From positions 8,558,001 through 8,622,000 of the forward strand of contig NC_088321.1 of assembly GCF_910592395.1 (NCBI RefSeq): a stretch of DNA of 64,000 nt, in the 5' to 3' direction. The notes beneath the pieces are model-generated. The model ran no database searches, had not been told where the DNA came from, and was given only the letters and a program-made list of their open reading frames with translations. The position numbers and the translations under genes were made by a program. Origin of the DNA: Lineus longissimus (lineage: Eukaryota; Nemertea; Pilidiophora; Heteronemertea; Lineidae). This document shows, piece by piece, positions 22,721 through 33,505 of the stretch; the stretch's first letter is position 1, and each line of letters opens with the position of its first letter.

Positions 22721-24174
22721 ATGGCTTTTATTACTGTCACAACCTCGGGGCTAAAAGTGCCAGTGGTGACCTCCAGGTCAGAGTCTCTGGCCAAACTTAC
22801 TAATCCTCCTTGTCATAAATTATCTCGGCCAAAAATGACGCCCCCTGATATACACTGACATCAGGCGGGTAATCCAATTAAATAAAGTCCAGGCCAACAG
22901 TTAAAATATACGGCATCTATTCTCAATACTCACCCCACCCACACCCGGTTACAACATTAATATATACAGGTACATCACAATATTCAACACAATCGCACAT
23001 AAATGGTCCCTCATAAAACATCAGGGAGACAGACCACTCATCCGTGGCATACAATAACTTCAGACATACGTCGTCAGGGCAACAGTTAGCAACTGTTGCA
23101 AATCAAGGCAGAATGGAAAGGGGTTAATCCTCAGGAGACCGGCATGGAAAAGTATTAAAAAAAAACCTCTTGGAATAAAACTATTCCAAGAAGAATCAAC
23201 CGACACCTCAATTCCAGGTGTATACAAGTTTTGCCCCAGCAAAACAGAAAGATTCCCGCAATTGAAGTTACCCGATACAAGAGATTCTGGGCCCGTTTAC
23301 CAGTCCAACCTGGTGAGCTCGCCAGAAGCAAAAAAACTGGTCCAAAGAAAATTACGCGAGCTCAACACGCATATCGGGAGGTCTAGCGATTTCGAAATGG
23401 TCTGCAGTGACCGCAAGGCCCCAGTGATCCACCAGCAGCACGAGGGGTATGCAGAAAAAAAAAGAATTTATATAAGTCAGAGACTTGAGCAAGTCACTGG
23501 CCTCTCCACAGACAGAGGAATAAAAAGGGTACCCTCAACTCCTGAAGAAAGGAGGAGATAAAAAAAACGTACCAATGCTCGACTCTTAGCAAGAGGAGAA
23601 AATCGTCTGCGTCTAATCGCATCTGAGCCGGTCTGCTCGGAAACCCACGCTATCCCATTAAATACCCGAAGTCCACGTGACCACATGATAATTCAACTGA
23701 CATTCCGATCCACAATGCACTGCGCACACAAAGACACCCCCAATTAAAATATGAAAAGATCACCAAGCAACCCGATACAAAAGCCTTCGTTTCCTGGCAG
23801 AGATCGCACTGAATATAACTTAAAACACCGTAGTTCGAGGCACATGCTAAGGAGTGATTAAATAAGCTTACGATTAATCGAGATAAATTCCAAATTTGCA
23901 AGTTAACAGAAGTTTTTGTTAGAGAGGTAACAATGTAATTTTAACTTTAGCGGTGCTGTAGGAAAGGAGGTCATTCGGCATTCCTCAGCCACTCACGTGA
24001 TAGGAAGAACCAATAAAAATACGAGAAAATTGTAAACAGTGATGGCCGCCGTCCAGGTCACATGACCGATAAAATGGCGACGCATCCAGGAAATTGATAG
24101 AAAGAGTTGGTGACAATTTGTCCGAAAATAAACGAAATAAACCGTTGTGCCTGGAACTAGGTTTACATAAAAGG
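22721..24174 (-). other. Noncoding spacer between BEL gag and pol
   Basis: About 1.45 kb without a retroelement domain. BEL elements usually have one continuous gag-pol frame. On the minus strand the pol side begins just after ATGCCGTTTCAG, an acceptor-like sequence near 22706-22717. The gag side ends with NETVTK and then a run that looks noncoding. It may be an intron-like region, a secondary insertion, or captured DNA. No TIR or target duplication seen. Confidence 0.5.
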
Positions 24175-26127
24175 TTACGAAAATGAGAAGGTAATTTTGG
24201 TGACCGTTTCATTACTCTCAGACTTTCTTTTACTGTGTGGCTGTTCAGCAGTTTTTTCCTTGGTACGAGGAGCACGCAGCTCGGACATCTCCAACATCAA
24301 GCAAACTTGCCGGTTGAACCACTTCGTGAATACAGCCAAACCATCCTGGGCATTTGTACTGCGCTGCTCTGCATACTTCACTAGGAGAGAGTGTGGAACC
24401 TTTTGCTTCACTAAAGTATACAAGACGGTGTTACCAATTAACTCCCGGGCATGGTCAGTGTCATCGAGTTTGGAGATTACATCGCACATCTGGTTAGACA
24501 ATTCTTCTAAGGCTCGCAAGTCACCCTCGGACACCTCCTTCCAAGTTAGCAACCGATCTAAGTATTTCTTTAGTGTACGAGTTTCCCCCCCATAGCGCTG
24601 GTCAAGTTTAAAAATAGCCATCTTATATTGTGCTGCCGTATACCCCAGGTTGCTGATTAACCTAAGGGGATGACCCGACAAGGCATTTTTCAACATTATC
24701 ATCTTGAATTTTACTGGTACCTGAGATTGTTCAACAAATACTTCGTACTGCGCCCTCCAGTCTTCGAATCGGTCTCTGTTGCCATCGAATTTCGGTAGAT
24801 GAGGTTTTGCCAGACCCTGGAAGAAGCGCTGTATCTCTTTCGTCTCGGCAGGTGTAACTTCTGGAACATCTTTGGCTGGAGTGGAGGAATGCTGTGGTCT
24901 TGGCATCGGTGTAGATTCCTCAATCGACTGCACTAACTCGTCAATCGGGTTCAACTTTGAAGCTGCTAGGACACCAAAGGGCTGCAAAACAGGCTTCTCA
25001 CCCACCTTCTCATTACTGCTGGATAGGATAGGAAACTTCAAGCTCGCCAGGTCCTGAGCTTGAACCTGCTGGATCCAACTATTGTGTGCGGATGCAGACC
25101 GTCTCTTCCCTGTCATCTGGTGCTTTTCCCCTGCTGGGCTGAAATCTACAGGAGAAAATTGAGTCGCTCTTTGCTTTCTAGGCGGTAACGTGAAGACGAC
25201 AGGCTTGGTAGGCATGGTAGGCTTAGCGATGCCTCTGCCATCCAACTCGGCCAGCAGCTGAGCCTCTAACTTCGCGCTCTCAGCCTCATCCTCGGCCTTC
25301 GCCAAGGCCAACTTCTGTTGAGCTTCCTGGATGCGCAGCTGTTCGACGTACCTCTGCTTCTCTTGTTTGACCTTCAGCATCGCCAACTCTGCCTTTACTT
25401 TCGCCAACTGTGAACGGTTAGACTGCGTTGACTGATGTGACTGGTCACTCTTCGCGTCATCAAAGTCGTCTTCATCTTCTTCATCTTCAGGAAGATTATC
25501 TTCTTCTGGTTTCTGGTGTCTGGTGTATGGGTCACCCTGAGCAAGCAATGACGGCGTCATTGAAGGAGCCTCGTCTGCACGCTCTTCAATCTGGTCGATG
25601 ACCTCATCTTCTAACTGCTCGACGATGCTATTAGCCTGACGGCCCCAGTCTACAAGGCGCTTTATCCGGTCCACGCTCGTAGTCAACTGTGTCAGTCTGT
25701 CAACTACAGAATAAACATCACGAGAAGATGACTTCAAGCGTTCTACCAATCTCTGCATCTTAGTTCTACTACCACGATCTCCTAAAAGCTTTCTCAACTC
25801 AGACGACATGTCATTAATTCTGGCACCTAACAACTGCCGCTCATCTTCTAACCAACAAGCAATCGCGTCCGAGTTCTCAGGGTCCAAAGCAGCAGCAAAC
25901 TGCCCTCTATTACTGGTTCCAGACGTAGTTGCCGCGGTCATCTTACTACCGGGTTGTGACGTGGTCGAAGGTTGTGTTTCAAGTACCTCACCTGGACGGA
26001 GATCCAATGTTTGTGGCTGCTTCGGTTCCATCTCAGGTTGATCTTCTCGGATATTTTCCCACTCGTAATCTTGAAGATATGCAGGCTTCTTCTTGATTCG
26101 CGTCGACCTCCGAACAGCACCAGACAT
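24175..26127 (-). CDS. gag: BEL/Pao Gag-like protein, 650 residues
   Basis: ATG at 26127; uninterrupted for 650 residues. A basic, KKK-containing head is followed by an acidic stretch near residues 200-235 (EDEEDEDDFDD). A likely coiled coil lies at about residues 240-295, rich in K, E, Q and A (VKAELAMLKVKQEKQRYVEQ). A capsid-type domain at about 430-610 (LPKFDGNRDRFEDWRAQYEV, DQRYGGE) matches the DUF1759 family typical of BEL/Pao Gag. The zinc knuckles are not in this frame but in the pol remnant. Because the frame is intact while pol is deleted, the protein may still assemble particles (inference). Confidence 0.88.
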   Translation of the reverse strand: MSGAVRRSTRIKKKPAYLQDYEWENIREDQPEMEPKQPQTLDLRPGEVLETQPSTTSQPGSKMTAATTSGTSNRGQFAAALDPENSDAIACWLEDERQLLGARINDMSSELRKLLGDRGSRTKMQRLVERLKSSSRDVYSVVDRLTQLTTSVDRIKRLVDWGRQANSIVEQLEDEVIDQIEERADEAPSMTPSLLAQGDPYTRHQKPEEDNLPEDEEDEDDFDDAKSDQSHQSTQSNRSQLAKVKAELAMLKVKQEKQRYVEQLRIQEAQQKLALAKAEDEAESAKLEAQLLAELDGRGIAKPTMPTKPVVFTLPPRKQRATQFSPVDFSPAGEKHQMTGKRRSASAHNSWIQQVQAQDLASLKFPILSSSNEKVGEKPVLQPFGVLAASKLNPIDELVQSIEESTPMPRPQHSSTPAKDVPEVTPAETKEIQRFFQGLAKPHLPKFDGNRDRFEDWRAQYEVFVEQSQVPVKFKMIMLKNALSGHPLRLISNLGYTAAQYKMAIFKLDQRYGGETRTLKKYLDRLLTWKEVSEGDLRALEELSNQMCDVISKLDDTDHARELIGNTVLYTLVKQKVPHSLLVKYAEQRSTNAQDGLAVFTKWFNRQVCLMLEMSELRAPRTKEKTAEQPHSKRKSESNETVTKITFSFS

Positions 26128-26390
26128 CGCTTATACCAACTGCAAATTCACAATGTACACCAAATATACGTGGATGCACACTATATACGAACTCCACTGC
26201 TAATACTATGCAGTATTGGGAATACTAGGATGTACAATTGACCCTCAAATAACGGCAGTAATACTCTCAATATCTTGGTAACAGTGCATCAAAGCACCAC
26301 GGTCATCCAACAACTACTGACTTCACAGAGAAAGTGTAAATTGTAGGTATCTCAATCATCAATGAATAACAAAGGAGCAATCAAAATAAT

Positions 26391-26406
26391 CCGGTCGGAG
26401 AGACCA
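26391..26406 (-). promoter_or_regulatory. Candidate BEL primer-binding site
   Basis: The minus strand reads TGGTCTCTCCGACCGG directly after the 5' LTR. It starts with TGG as needed for a tRNA CCA end. The tRNA is not identified. Confidence 0.55.
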
Positions 26407-28019
26407 TGTTCTGGCGATCAACGAATTGACAAGATGACGATAAGAACTATGCCAGAGGTTAATTACTTTATGAAGAGGACTGTATATCTATATGGTACAA
26501 GCTATCATAAGATACCTACAATTCACTATAGCTGTAAATGCTTCAGCCTAGAGCCAGCGGCTCCGTACTAGTTTTACACACGATTGCGGTGTCTCTTCTC
26601 CGGCATCTACAACAGGCTATCCTCCGTCTCGTGTTCGATTGCAGACTTCGGTATTCCAGCCCGGAACGTCAGTAGAAGGGCGTAGTAGATTATATATATA
26701 TATCAAATTATTTTCCCACCAAGGGGAATATATCAATACAAGTTTTTTCCGCTAAGGGATATATACTAAAATGCTTCTCACAACTCAAAGCGTGCTACAA
26801 CACAAACAGTCTGTAACATTGACTCAGGCTGACTGAAGCAACCTGACCGCTAGCTGGGACTATATAAATGACTTCGACTCAACCGGTTCTGCCCAGATGG
26901 CAACAGACTAGTCCTAACTAGCCGGCAGGTCGTAACAATAAACTAGCCAGTAAATTAAGAATACTATACCGCCACGGGTATTCTATAAACGGGGAGGGAC
27001 GTCAACAGCAAGGCCTCGTCCTTCTCGATCTCTGCAGGGCGGATTCGTCCAAATCGTCAACACGGCTTCTGGCGTAAGCGGAGAGACAGTGATGGAATCA
27101 CACCCACTGGCTTCTAACTATATAACTATCAAACAGTCACCTGAATTCAACATACACAGATTAAAACGTGGGTTAACACAACATCTTTTTAGTCCCAAAA
27201 TACAACTGGGTTTTATATAATGGTTTTCCAGAAATCCGTTCGCACGGTCTATAATTATTAAAGTCTATATAACAGGTTCGAGTATGTCCAATAACACCAA
27301 TGGACTAAAATACTAAACGATAACGATTCATTCTAACCGAGAATCAACAACATTACAGCTCATTCATCGAAAATAGGCCTAAAAGAGTGGAGTGGAAAGT
27401 TGCTCAGGTCGACCTGATCTACGCGAGCCTATTCGAAGCACCTGGTCCGCAAAGACCAGAATGCACCTTCAAACATTAATACACCCCCCTTTTAGACCCC
27501 TTCTCAAACTATAGAAAACCATGTCAATTAAATGCACAGATAGCTATACATTAGCGAGAGGAAGACACAAACTGGTGATACGTTTACAAACACAGCACGA
27601 TACACACGGTCAGTGCATCGGCCGTATACAAATGTACGTAAAGCGTGAAAGGCTTCACACCGGTAAAATTATGGCATTTTCCATTCTATCGGTAAAGTAC
27701 GGCGTGAATCAATCATAAAAACGTTACCACCATTTCAACGCTGCTTCAACCATTTCAACCATCTCGCTACGAACTTCTGGGCGTTGTCATCTATAGAATA
27801 GTACAGAACCGGCGGCGATCCTCACTCAATCGCGGACGGAGTCGAAGTGCTGTCTTGAACACACATGCCCATGGGTGTTACCTAAGTCTCGCCAACATCT
27901 CGCAAAATCTCGGTAAACAATTTTTTGGCGCGGAAATAATAATACAATAACGGGGTCGAACCGGGTCAAGGGAGAAGTCAGCTGATCGCAATAACAAACG
28001 ATCACTGATCGTCACAACA
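26407..28019 (-). repeat. BEL 5' LTR (1613 bp)
   Basis: Same length and sequence as 19400-21012 except one base seen (26856). Flanked on the right by the CGACC target duplicate. Confidence 0.95.
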
Positions 28020-28024
28020 CGACC

Positions 28025-28690
28025 TACCTATGGTAGAGTCTAATATGATCAATAGGATATTTAACTCCATCTGATGAGGCAGTCTAATGTGTCATCTGCA
28101 TCTGATAAAGCACAAATGCGGTCGTTTCTGGCAGGGGGCGAAAGGTCATGAAGCGAAACGATAATCGAAGATTCAAGAGGTGAGCACAATAACCATGGCC
28201 GTTTCATTGGTACTTTTCGATATAACAGTTCATGAAAATTCCAATGACAAAGAGCAACGAAAAAGAAGAAAAACGATCGATAAAGTTGGCTTTGTGCACA
28301 TATTGAAGGTATATTTCCGATAAACAGTAGTATTGAAATATGTTGTGCATCATGAAATGAGTCTTCAGTCAATTTTGGGTTCAAAAAGAGTTCATACAGA
28401 CACACAATCGCACGAAATCCACTTCACCGTGACCGTTGACTAGAAGATTACAGTGACTCCGATGCATGCATGGCCATGGCCAGGCTCCAGCATGTCCAGT
28501 CGTCAGACCATCATGGATCCGTGTGAGTGACCAGTGTCAAACACATGTAAATAATCACATGTGACCCACCACGACAAAATGAGTCGCATGTCGCACAGAT
28601 GAGAAGATGAGTCTTAAAATGACACCAGGACATAATAGAAGATATTGATGTATTGTATGTAATGTAGGCCTAGGCCTAGCCTACTCAGGT
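28025..28690. other. Intergenic with a family A end fragment
   Basis: AGGTGAGCACAAT followed by CATGGCCGTTTCATTGG at 28179-28211 is the 3' terminus of dispersed family A without its body. Nothing else is supported. Confidence 0.5.
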
Positions 28691-30562
28691 CACAGTGAGA
28701 TGATATCTATGATGTCTTAGAGAATGGTAATAAAGTGCTAAAACTTGGTCTGCTCGACTCTGGAATGGTGAAATTTGAGCGACTTCAACAGGCAGTGTGT
28801 GCAAAAATTCCAAAACTATTCTATACCGAGCTACTTACTCTTAAGTTATTCCTCATGTATCCATTGTTCTCCAAATCGGATCACAAATAGTCATTAAAAG
28901 CGAACAAAAAACCCAACCACCCAACGAGCACCACTGATGTGACAAAATGGCGAAAAGTTTTTTCATCCTGTAAGATCCAACGTGAACACAACCAAATATA
29001 GATATTGCACGCTCTCTTTTGGCTGAGTAAACTCCGAACCGGCGGGACATTTCAAGTCCGGTCAATGTCTATCGTTGTGACATCAGCGGTGAATGGACGA
29101 ATTAGACAAGGTTCGTTTCTTTATCCGTGTTCTAGAACGATCGAAAGACTTGCCGAACTGCCCAACTGTGCTTGCGAACAATCACGCAACAAAGACTAGT
29201 TCTTAGGTGGGTGATGTTTGGTGTAAGATGAAATTTAATCCAGCGTACCGAAGGAATATTCATTGTGAGCGTACAGTTGATATCATCCGGGGTTATTACA
29301 CAGTTAGGCAGAAAGGTTGGGTTGGCAAAGTTCTCGCAAGAAGTTTCTTGTTTGGCCGTTTGGAGTGTTGGGTCGTTGGTTGTCTATACAGTAGAACCTC
29401 CCTTAGCGGACACCTCTGCCAGGCGGACACCTCTACATTACGGACACATCCGGCCAGTCACGATTTTTTCTAAGTCATTTCCAATAACAAAAACCTCTGT
29501 ACGGCGGACACCTCTCTACTCCGAATTGCGGACAGGGCGATGGCCAATTTTGGGTCCAATTCCCTCCCAATTGCGGACAGTAGGCAAAAACAATGGTTTC
29601 CCACGTGCGCTTGGAGAGTCAAGTAAGCCCGACAGGTGTGATATTTCCGTATTTAATCAATGTAATTACCCCTTGGCATTGTGTTTTTGTATCCTAATTA
29701 AGCCGCGGCATTTGTTTACTCATCTTTTCAACTAATCACATAGGCCTATTGTGTCAACGGACACTCATAAATCCACGCGGTTTTGTCAGTGTTGCGGCGA
29801 ATATGCGTTAGTAGAGAAATTAGAAAAAATTAATTATTAATCAAAGGTGGCTGATGGACAGAAATTATGGTGTTTTTTCACACATTATGACGCGTCGAAG
29901 AGATTTTGCAATAAAAGGGGCACCTTTTACTAGAGAGATTATTCACGCTCTGAGTTCAAAAGTAGCTCACGTCATTCAACGCAACATCACAAGCAAATAC
30001 CGATCAGCCAACAGGTTTAAAGTTTCTACGCTAGATGTCGACACAGAGAAAACCAAGACCTGCAAGGCGGGAACTTCAAATCCACCTATCGGACGATTTG
30101 GCATGTAACCTCTCTTAGTCTCTATGGCGGACACCTCTCTATTGCGGACACCTCTCTATTGCGGACACCTGGGCCCAGTCCCATGGGTGTCCGCAATAGA
30201 GAGGTTGTACTGTATTTGGTTTTAATTGAAACGTCACAGCAGGCTGTGTTCACGTCGGATCTTACAGGATGAAAAAACTTTTAGCCATTTTGTCACATCA
30301 TTGGTGCTCGTTGGGTGGTTGGGTTTTTTGTGTGCTTTTAATGACTATTTGTGATCCGATTTGGAGAACAATGGATACATGAGGAATAACTTAAGAGTAA
30401 GTAGCTCGGTATAGAATAGTTTTGGAATTTTTGCACACACTGTCTGCCTGTTGAAGTCGCTCAATTTTCACCATTCCAGAGTCGAGCCGACCAAGTTTCA
30501 ACACTTTAGTTTTAGCACTTTATTACCATTCTCTAAGACGTCATAGATATCATCTCACTGTG
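28691..30562. mobile_element. Long-TIR foldback element
   Basis: A roughly 300-bp left arm (28691-28989, starting CACAGTGAGATGATATC) is repeated in reverse at 30245-30562 with a few small indels (an extra TAAAGTGTTGAAA-like stretch and a CAGA). The arms span about 1250 bp that contains a second TA-flanked element. No transposase is recognised. A foldback-type or non-autonomous DNA transposon. Confidence 0.85.
29389..30212. mobile_element. TA-target DNA element nested in the foldback element
   Basis: Starts CAGTAGAACCTCCCTTAGCG and ends GCAATAGAGAGGTTGTACTG, flanked by TA on both sides. These are Tc1/mariner- or pogo-like CAGT ends. A related 158-bp copy lies at 43999-44156. Internally, GCGGACACCTCT words recur near both ends. 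An 84-residue open frame at 29854-30108 has no recognisable transposase motif. Confidence 0.75.
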
Positions 30563-31954
30563 CTCAGAGTCAGATGTCACAAAAGGCAGATAACGTCTTA
30601 AAACTTAAGACGATAAAAGAAAAAAATACTTCAAAGAAGCTTTCTTTTACCGTCTTAACTCTCTCATCAGCGACCGTTTTGTGCAAAATGGCGCATTGTT
30701 TAACATTGTCAAAATTTCCACGAAGGAAAAAGAGTATCAAGATTTATGTTCTTATCTGTCTGAGATTACAAAAGAATATTATCAATCAACAATGGAATGA
30801 CCCTATTGAGAAATTTGATGTAATTTGTGTTTTTATCTAATCTTTATCAGTCACCTCCTCACATATTGCTGCCAGGGGTAAAGACTTGAGTGAAGAACAA
30901 CTCTCTGGTGAGGAGATTGATTACTGCTCGTGACAATAATATTGATGGCGGAAGATGCCAGCTTTGCGATTTTCTCGTCAGTAATGTCCAAATATGACTA
31001 TATTTCTTAGTTGATTTTGAAATTGTTCCATATAAACAATGTACAGCTACATACATAATACATTAATGTGGTAGAATATGTAGATACATGTTAACTTTTT
31101 ATAAAATTTGCCCATAGTTGTAGCATTTTTTCCGGGTTCTGTGATATGCAAATGTAAATTCCACGTGCTTTCATCTACGCGGTTTTGCTGATATCCCTGC
31201 ATCGACTTATATCCCCATATGGCGTAAATCCGATTGTCTCGGCCAATATACATCGATGGTTAATTCGACTAGCAGACAACAGTGAAATGAACAACCAGTC
31301 CGTCTCAACCTGCCAAGCTCTGAGCGACATGTGACTTGTTTCATCATGGTGGGTCACATATGTGGAGCATTGCCCATGCCATAGACCGTATGCGAAAATT
31401 AATTTCGGCCATCTTTTCACAGGCAGCATAAGTTTACCATGGCATAAAAGTCATGTTTTAAATCAAAACATCACCAAAAGCATTCAAAATATCTTGAACA
31501 TTGAAAAGCATGGACAACTGGAAGTAAATTGCTTAAATAAGCTTGTATATTTTTAACTTTTAAACAAACGTTGCCTGTGAAAAGGGTCGTTTCAAAATGG
31601 CCGACATTTATTTTTGCTGGGTGTCTATTGGTCGATTGGTTTTGTATGCACCTGACCTGGACTCGTTAAACTCCTGCCAGTCCCAGACCTCTGTCGGGGT
31701 AGACTCTTTCACCAGTCTCCTCTATTCACTCAATACAGAGACTGGTACTTGACGACATTTCACTCGTCATGAACTAGATTTGGGGGTGTCAGCTTCTGAT
31801 GACCGGTCACATTACATGTTTTTCACAAAGATGGGTAACCTTGAGCCAAGTGAAAACAAGGGATACCAGAGCGCTCAGTACTGACAGTGTCCACAGTAAT
31901 CCACTGTCATGACTGTATGCACTGAAAATGTATAGCTCACCTCGGGTAAATCAT
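30563..31954. other. Intergenic; nothing recognised
   Basis: Several overlapping open frames on both strands, none protein-like. A small hairpin, ACCAGTCTC...GAGACTGGT, spans about 31711-31746. Confidence 0.4.
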
Positions 31955-32140
31955 TGGCACTTCCTGACACTGTCGATGGGAGACCGTAGATAGAAGTGGG
32001 GAAAACGTCTCATTCATTGACAACGTAACATTCACTGACAATGTCCATTGTCAGTGAACGTTAGGCCTACATTGTCAGTGAATGAGACATTTTTCCCACT
32101 TTTGTCTACGCTACTCCATCGATAGTGCCTGGAAGTGCCC
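31955..32140. repeat. Long palindrome, about 90-nt arms
   Basis: The arms run outwards from TGACAATGTCCATTGTCA (centre near 32046). They include ATTCACTGACAATG with its reverse, GTCTCATTCA with TGAATGAGAC, and GGCACTTCC...TCGATGG with CCATCGA...GGAAGTGCC. Imperfect but continuous. A foldback element or recent inverted duplication. Confidence 0.85.
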
Positions 32141-32813
32141 ATGGGTCAATTAACGAGGCTTCCTCGACCTTCCACTGCGCGATGGGTCGAGGTTACCTGA
32201 ACTAGACCTGGGGCAGTCCATTGTGTCATCCTAATTTGTCCTCCATCATAGCCGACACAGGCTTTTGTGAAGGATTCTGTGATTCGAGGGACTATCTTTC
32301 CGTTTACACCACAATCCATGCATCATGTACAAGATGTACAGCTGATGTTCGCTATGGTCATACTAGAGAGGAGAAAGGCCAATATCAAACATGGCACCCA
32401 AAAGTCGACTCCATAAAATTAGCCTCACTAGCGTACTTTTGATAGTCGAACTTGAAACTTCGCCAGGCAGAACTTTATTGTTTATTAACACCTTCAAATC
32501 ATTGCATGCCAATGTTTACAAATGGATGTGTAAGTTTGATAAAAAAGACCCAAAAAATCAGATACCGATAGTGGCCGATAGTGGCCGTTCTATCCATCAC
32601 TAACACCTCATTATTAGCCCATTGTTCCCCATCCACCTAGCGGAGGTACCTTGGTCCGAGGTGAAAGAGATGGAGAGAACAGGAGTTGTTTGCCTGGCGG
32701 AAAGCCTCTGCCTGACATGTATCTTAGCCTGCAAAATCATCAAATTGAACCAACGTCTGATAAAAATTAAACAGGTGGTACAGAACTGTCCTCTAATCAT
32801 TTTTTTCAGTAGA
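32141..32813. other. Intergenic; nothing recognised
   Basis: No supported gene, RNA or repeat. Confidence 0.4.
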
Positions 32814-33242
32814 TTTTTTGGCTCATCGCAGTGTCCATTGTTCGTCGTCCGTCGTCATATCCTGTTTCAAAAACAGTGGCACATTTCTTAACCGCTAGGG
32901 CTATGAACTTGGAACTTTGTATACAGGACCCCCTCAGGTCAGGCGACCTCTGACAAGGAATTTTAGTACGACCTGATTCTTAACTTGGCCACCAGGGGCC
33001 AGAAGTTGAAACCTAAAAAGATTATTGACCACCGGGAGGCCAAAACTAAAAAAGGGAAAAAGTGCAATATCTCGCTTATTAGTGACTTGTTTTCAATTAT
33101 ATTTGTATGGTAGTTACTCCAAGCAACGATACATCACATTTCGTACCTATATACTGTACATGTAGCATGTTTCTTAACCAGGATGAATTCCTAACCACCA
33201 AATATCTATATGGTGAGCACAATGGCCCCTGGCCATTTCATT
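32814..33242 (+). repeat. Dispersed repeat family A, copy 2 (shortened)
   Basis: TTTTTTGGCTCATCGCAGTG, then GTCCGTCGTC, one CTTAACCGCTAGGGCTATG unit, and the terminal GGTGAGCACAATGGCCCC. It lacks about one internal monomer relative to copy 1. It ends about 260 bases upstream of the zinc-finger gene start codon. Confidence 0.8.
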
Positions 33243-33476
33243 TAAACCAAAGAAGTTTTCAATATATAAACGATATTTCGAGGCGAACTGTCTAGTTTCC
33301 AAAGGCAATCCCCCTCTGAAATCTGTTTCTTGGGTGTCTGTAGGCCTAAAGCCACCAAGGGCAAAAAACATAATGTGAATGGTGGTATCATCTCATCCAA
33401 ATGAGTTCCCTTTGTATTATTTCGCTTCAGAACTGGTTGGACATCGCCACAATGCTCAACACAACAGGTTAAAAAC

Positions 33477-33494
33477 ATGAGCAAGTCCATTTGA
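33477..33494 (+). promoter_or_regulatory. Short upstream ORF before the zinc-finger gene
   Basis: ATGAGCAAGTCCATTTGA, five codons and a stop, ends 11 bases before the main ATG at 33506. If it is in the transcript leader it could damp translation of the main frame. Whether this is 5' UTR is not proven. Confidence 0.4.
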
Positions 33495-33505
33495 TCACAA
33501 CAAAA

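Larger units (their letters stand above)
19400..28019 (-). mobile_element. BEL/Pao LTR retrotransposon, internally deleted
   Basis: An 8620-bp element with 1613-bp LTRs, TG...CA ends, and a CGACC target duplication (19395-19399 and 28020-28024). The coding strand is minus: gag 26127-24175, then a noncoding spacer, then a pol remnant with zinc knuckles, aspartic protease, the start of RT and the very C-terminal domain. The RT core, RNase H and integrase are missing. A purine tract adjoins the 3' LTR and a TGG primer site adjoins the 5' LTR. I see a single LTR difference (19849 A versus 26856 G), so the insertion looks recent and was probably mobilised in trans. Confidence 0.93.
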
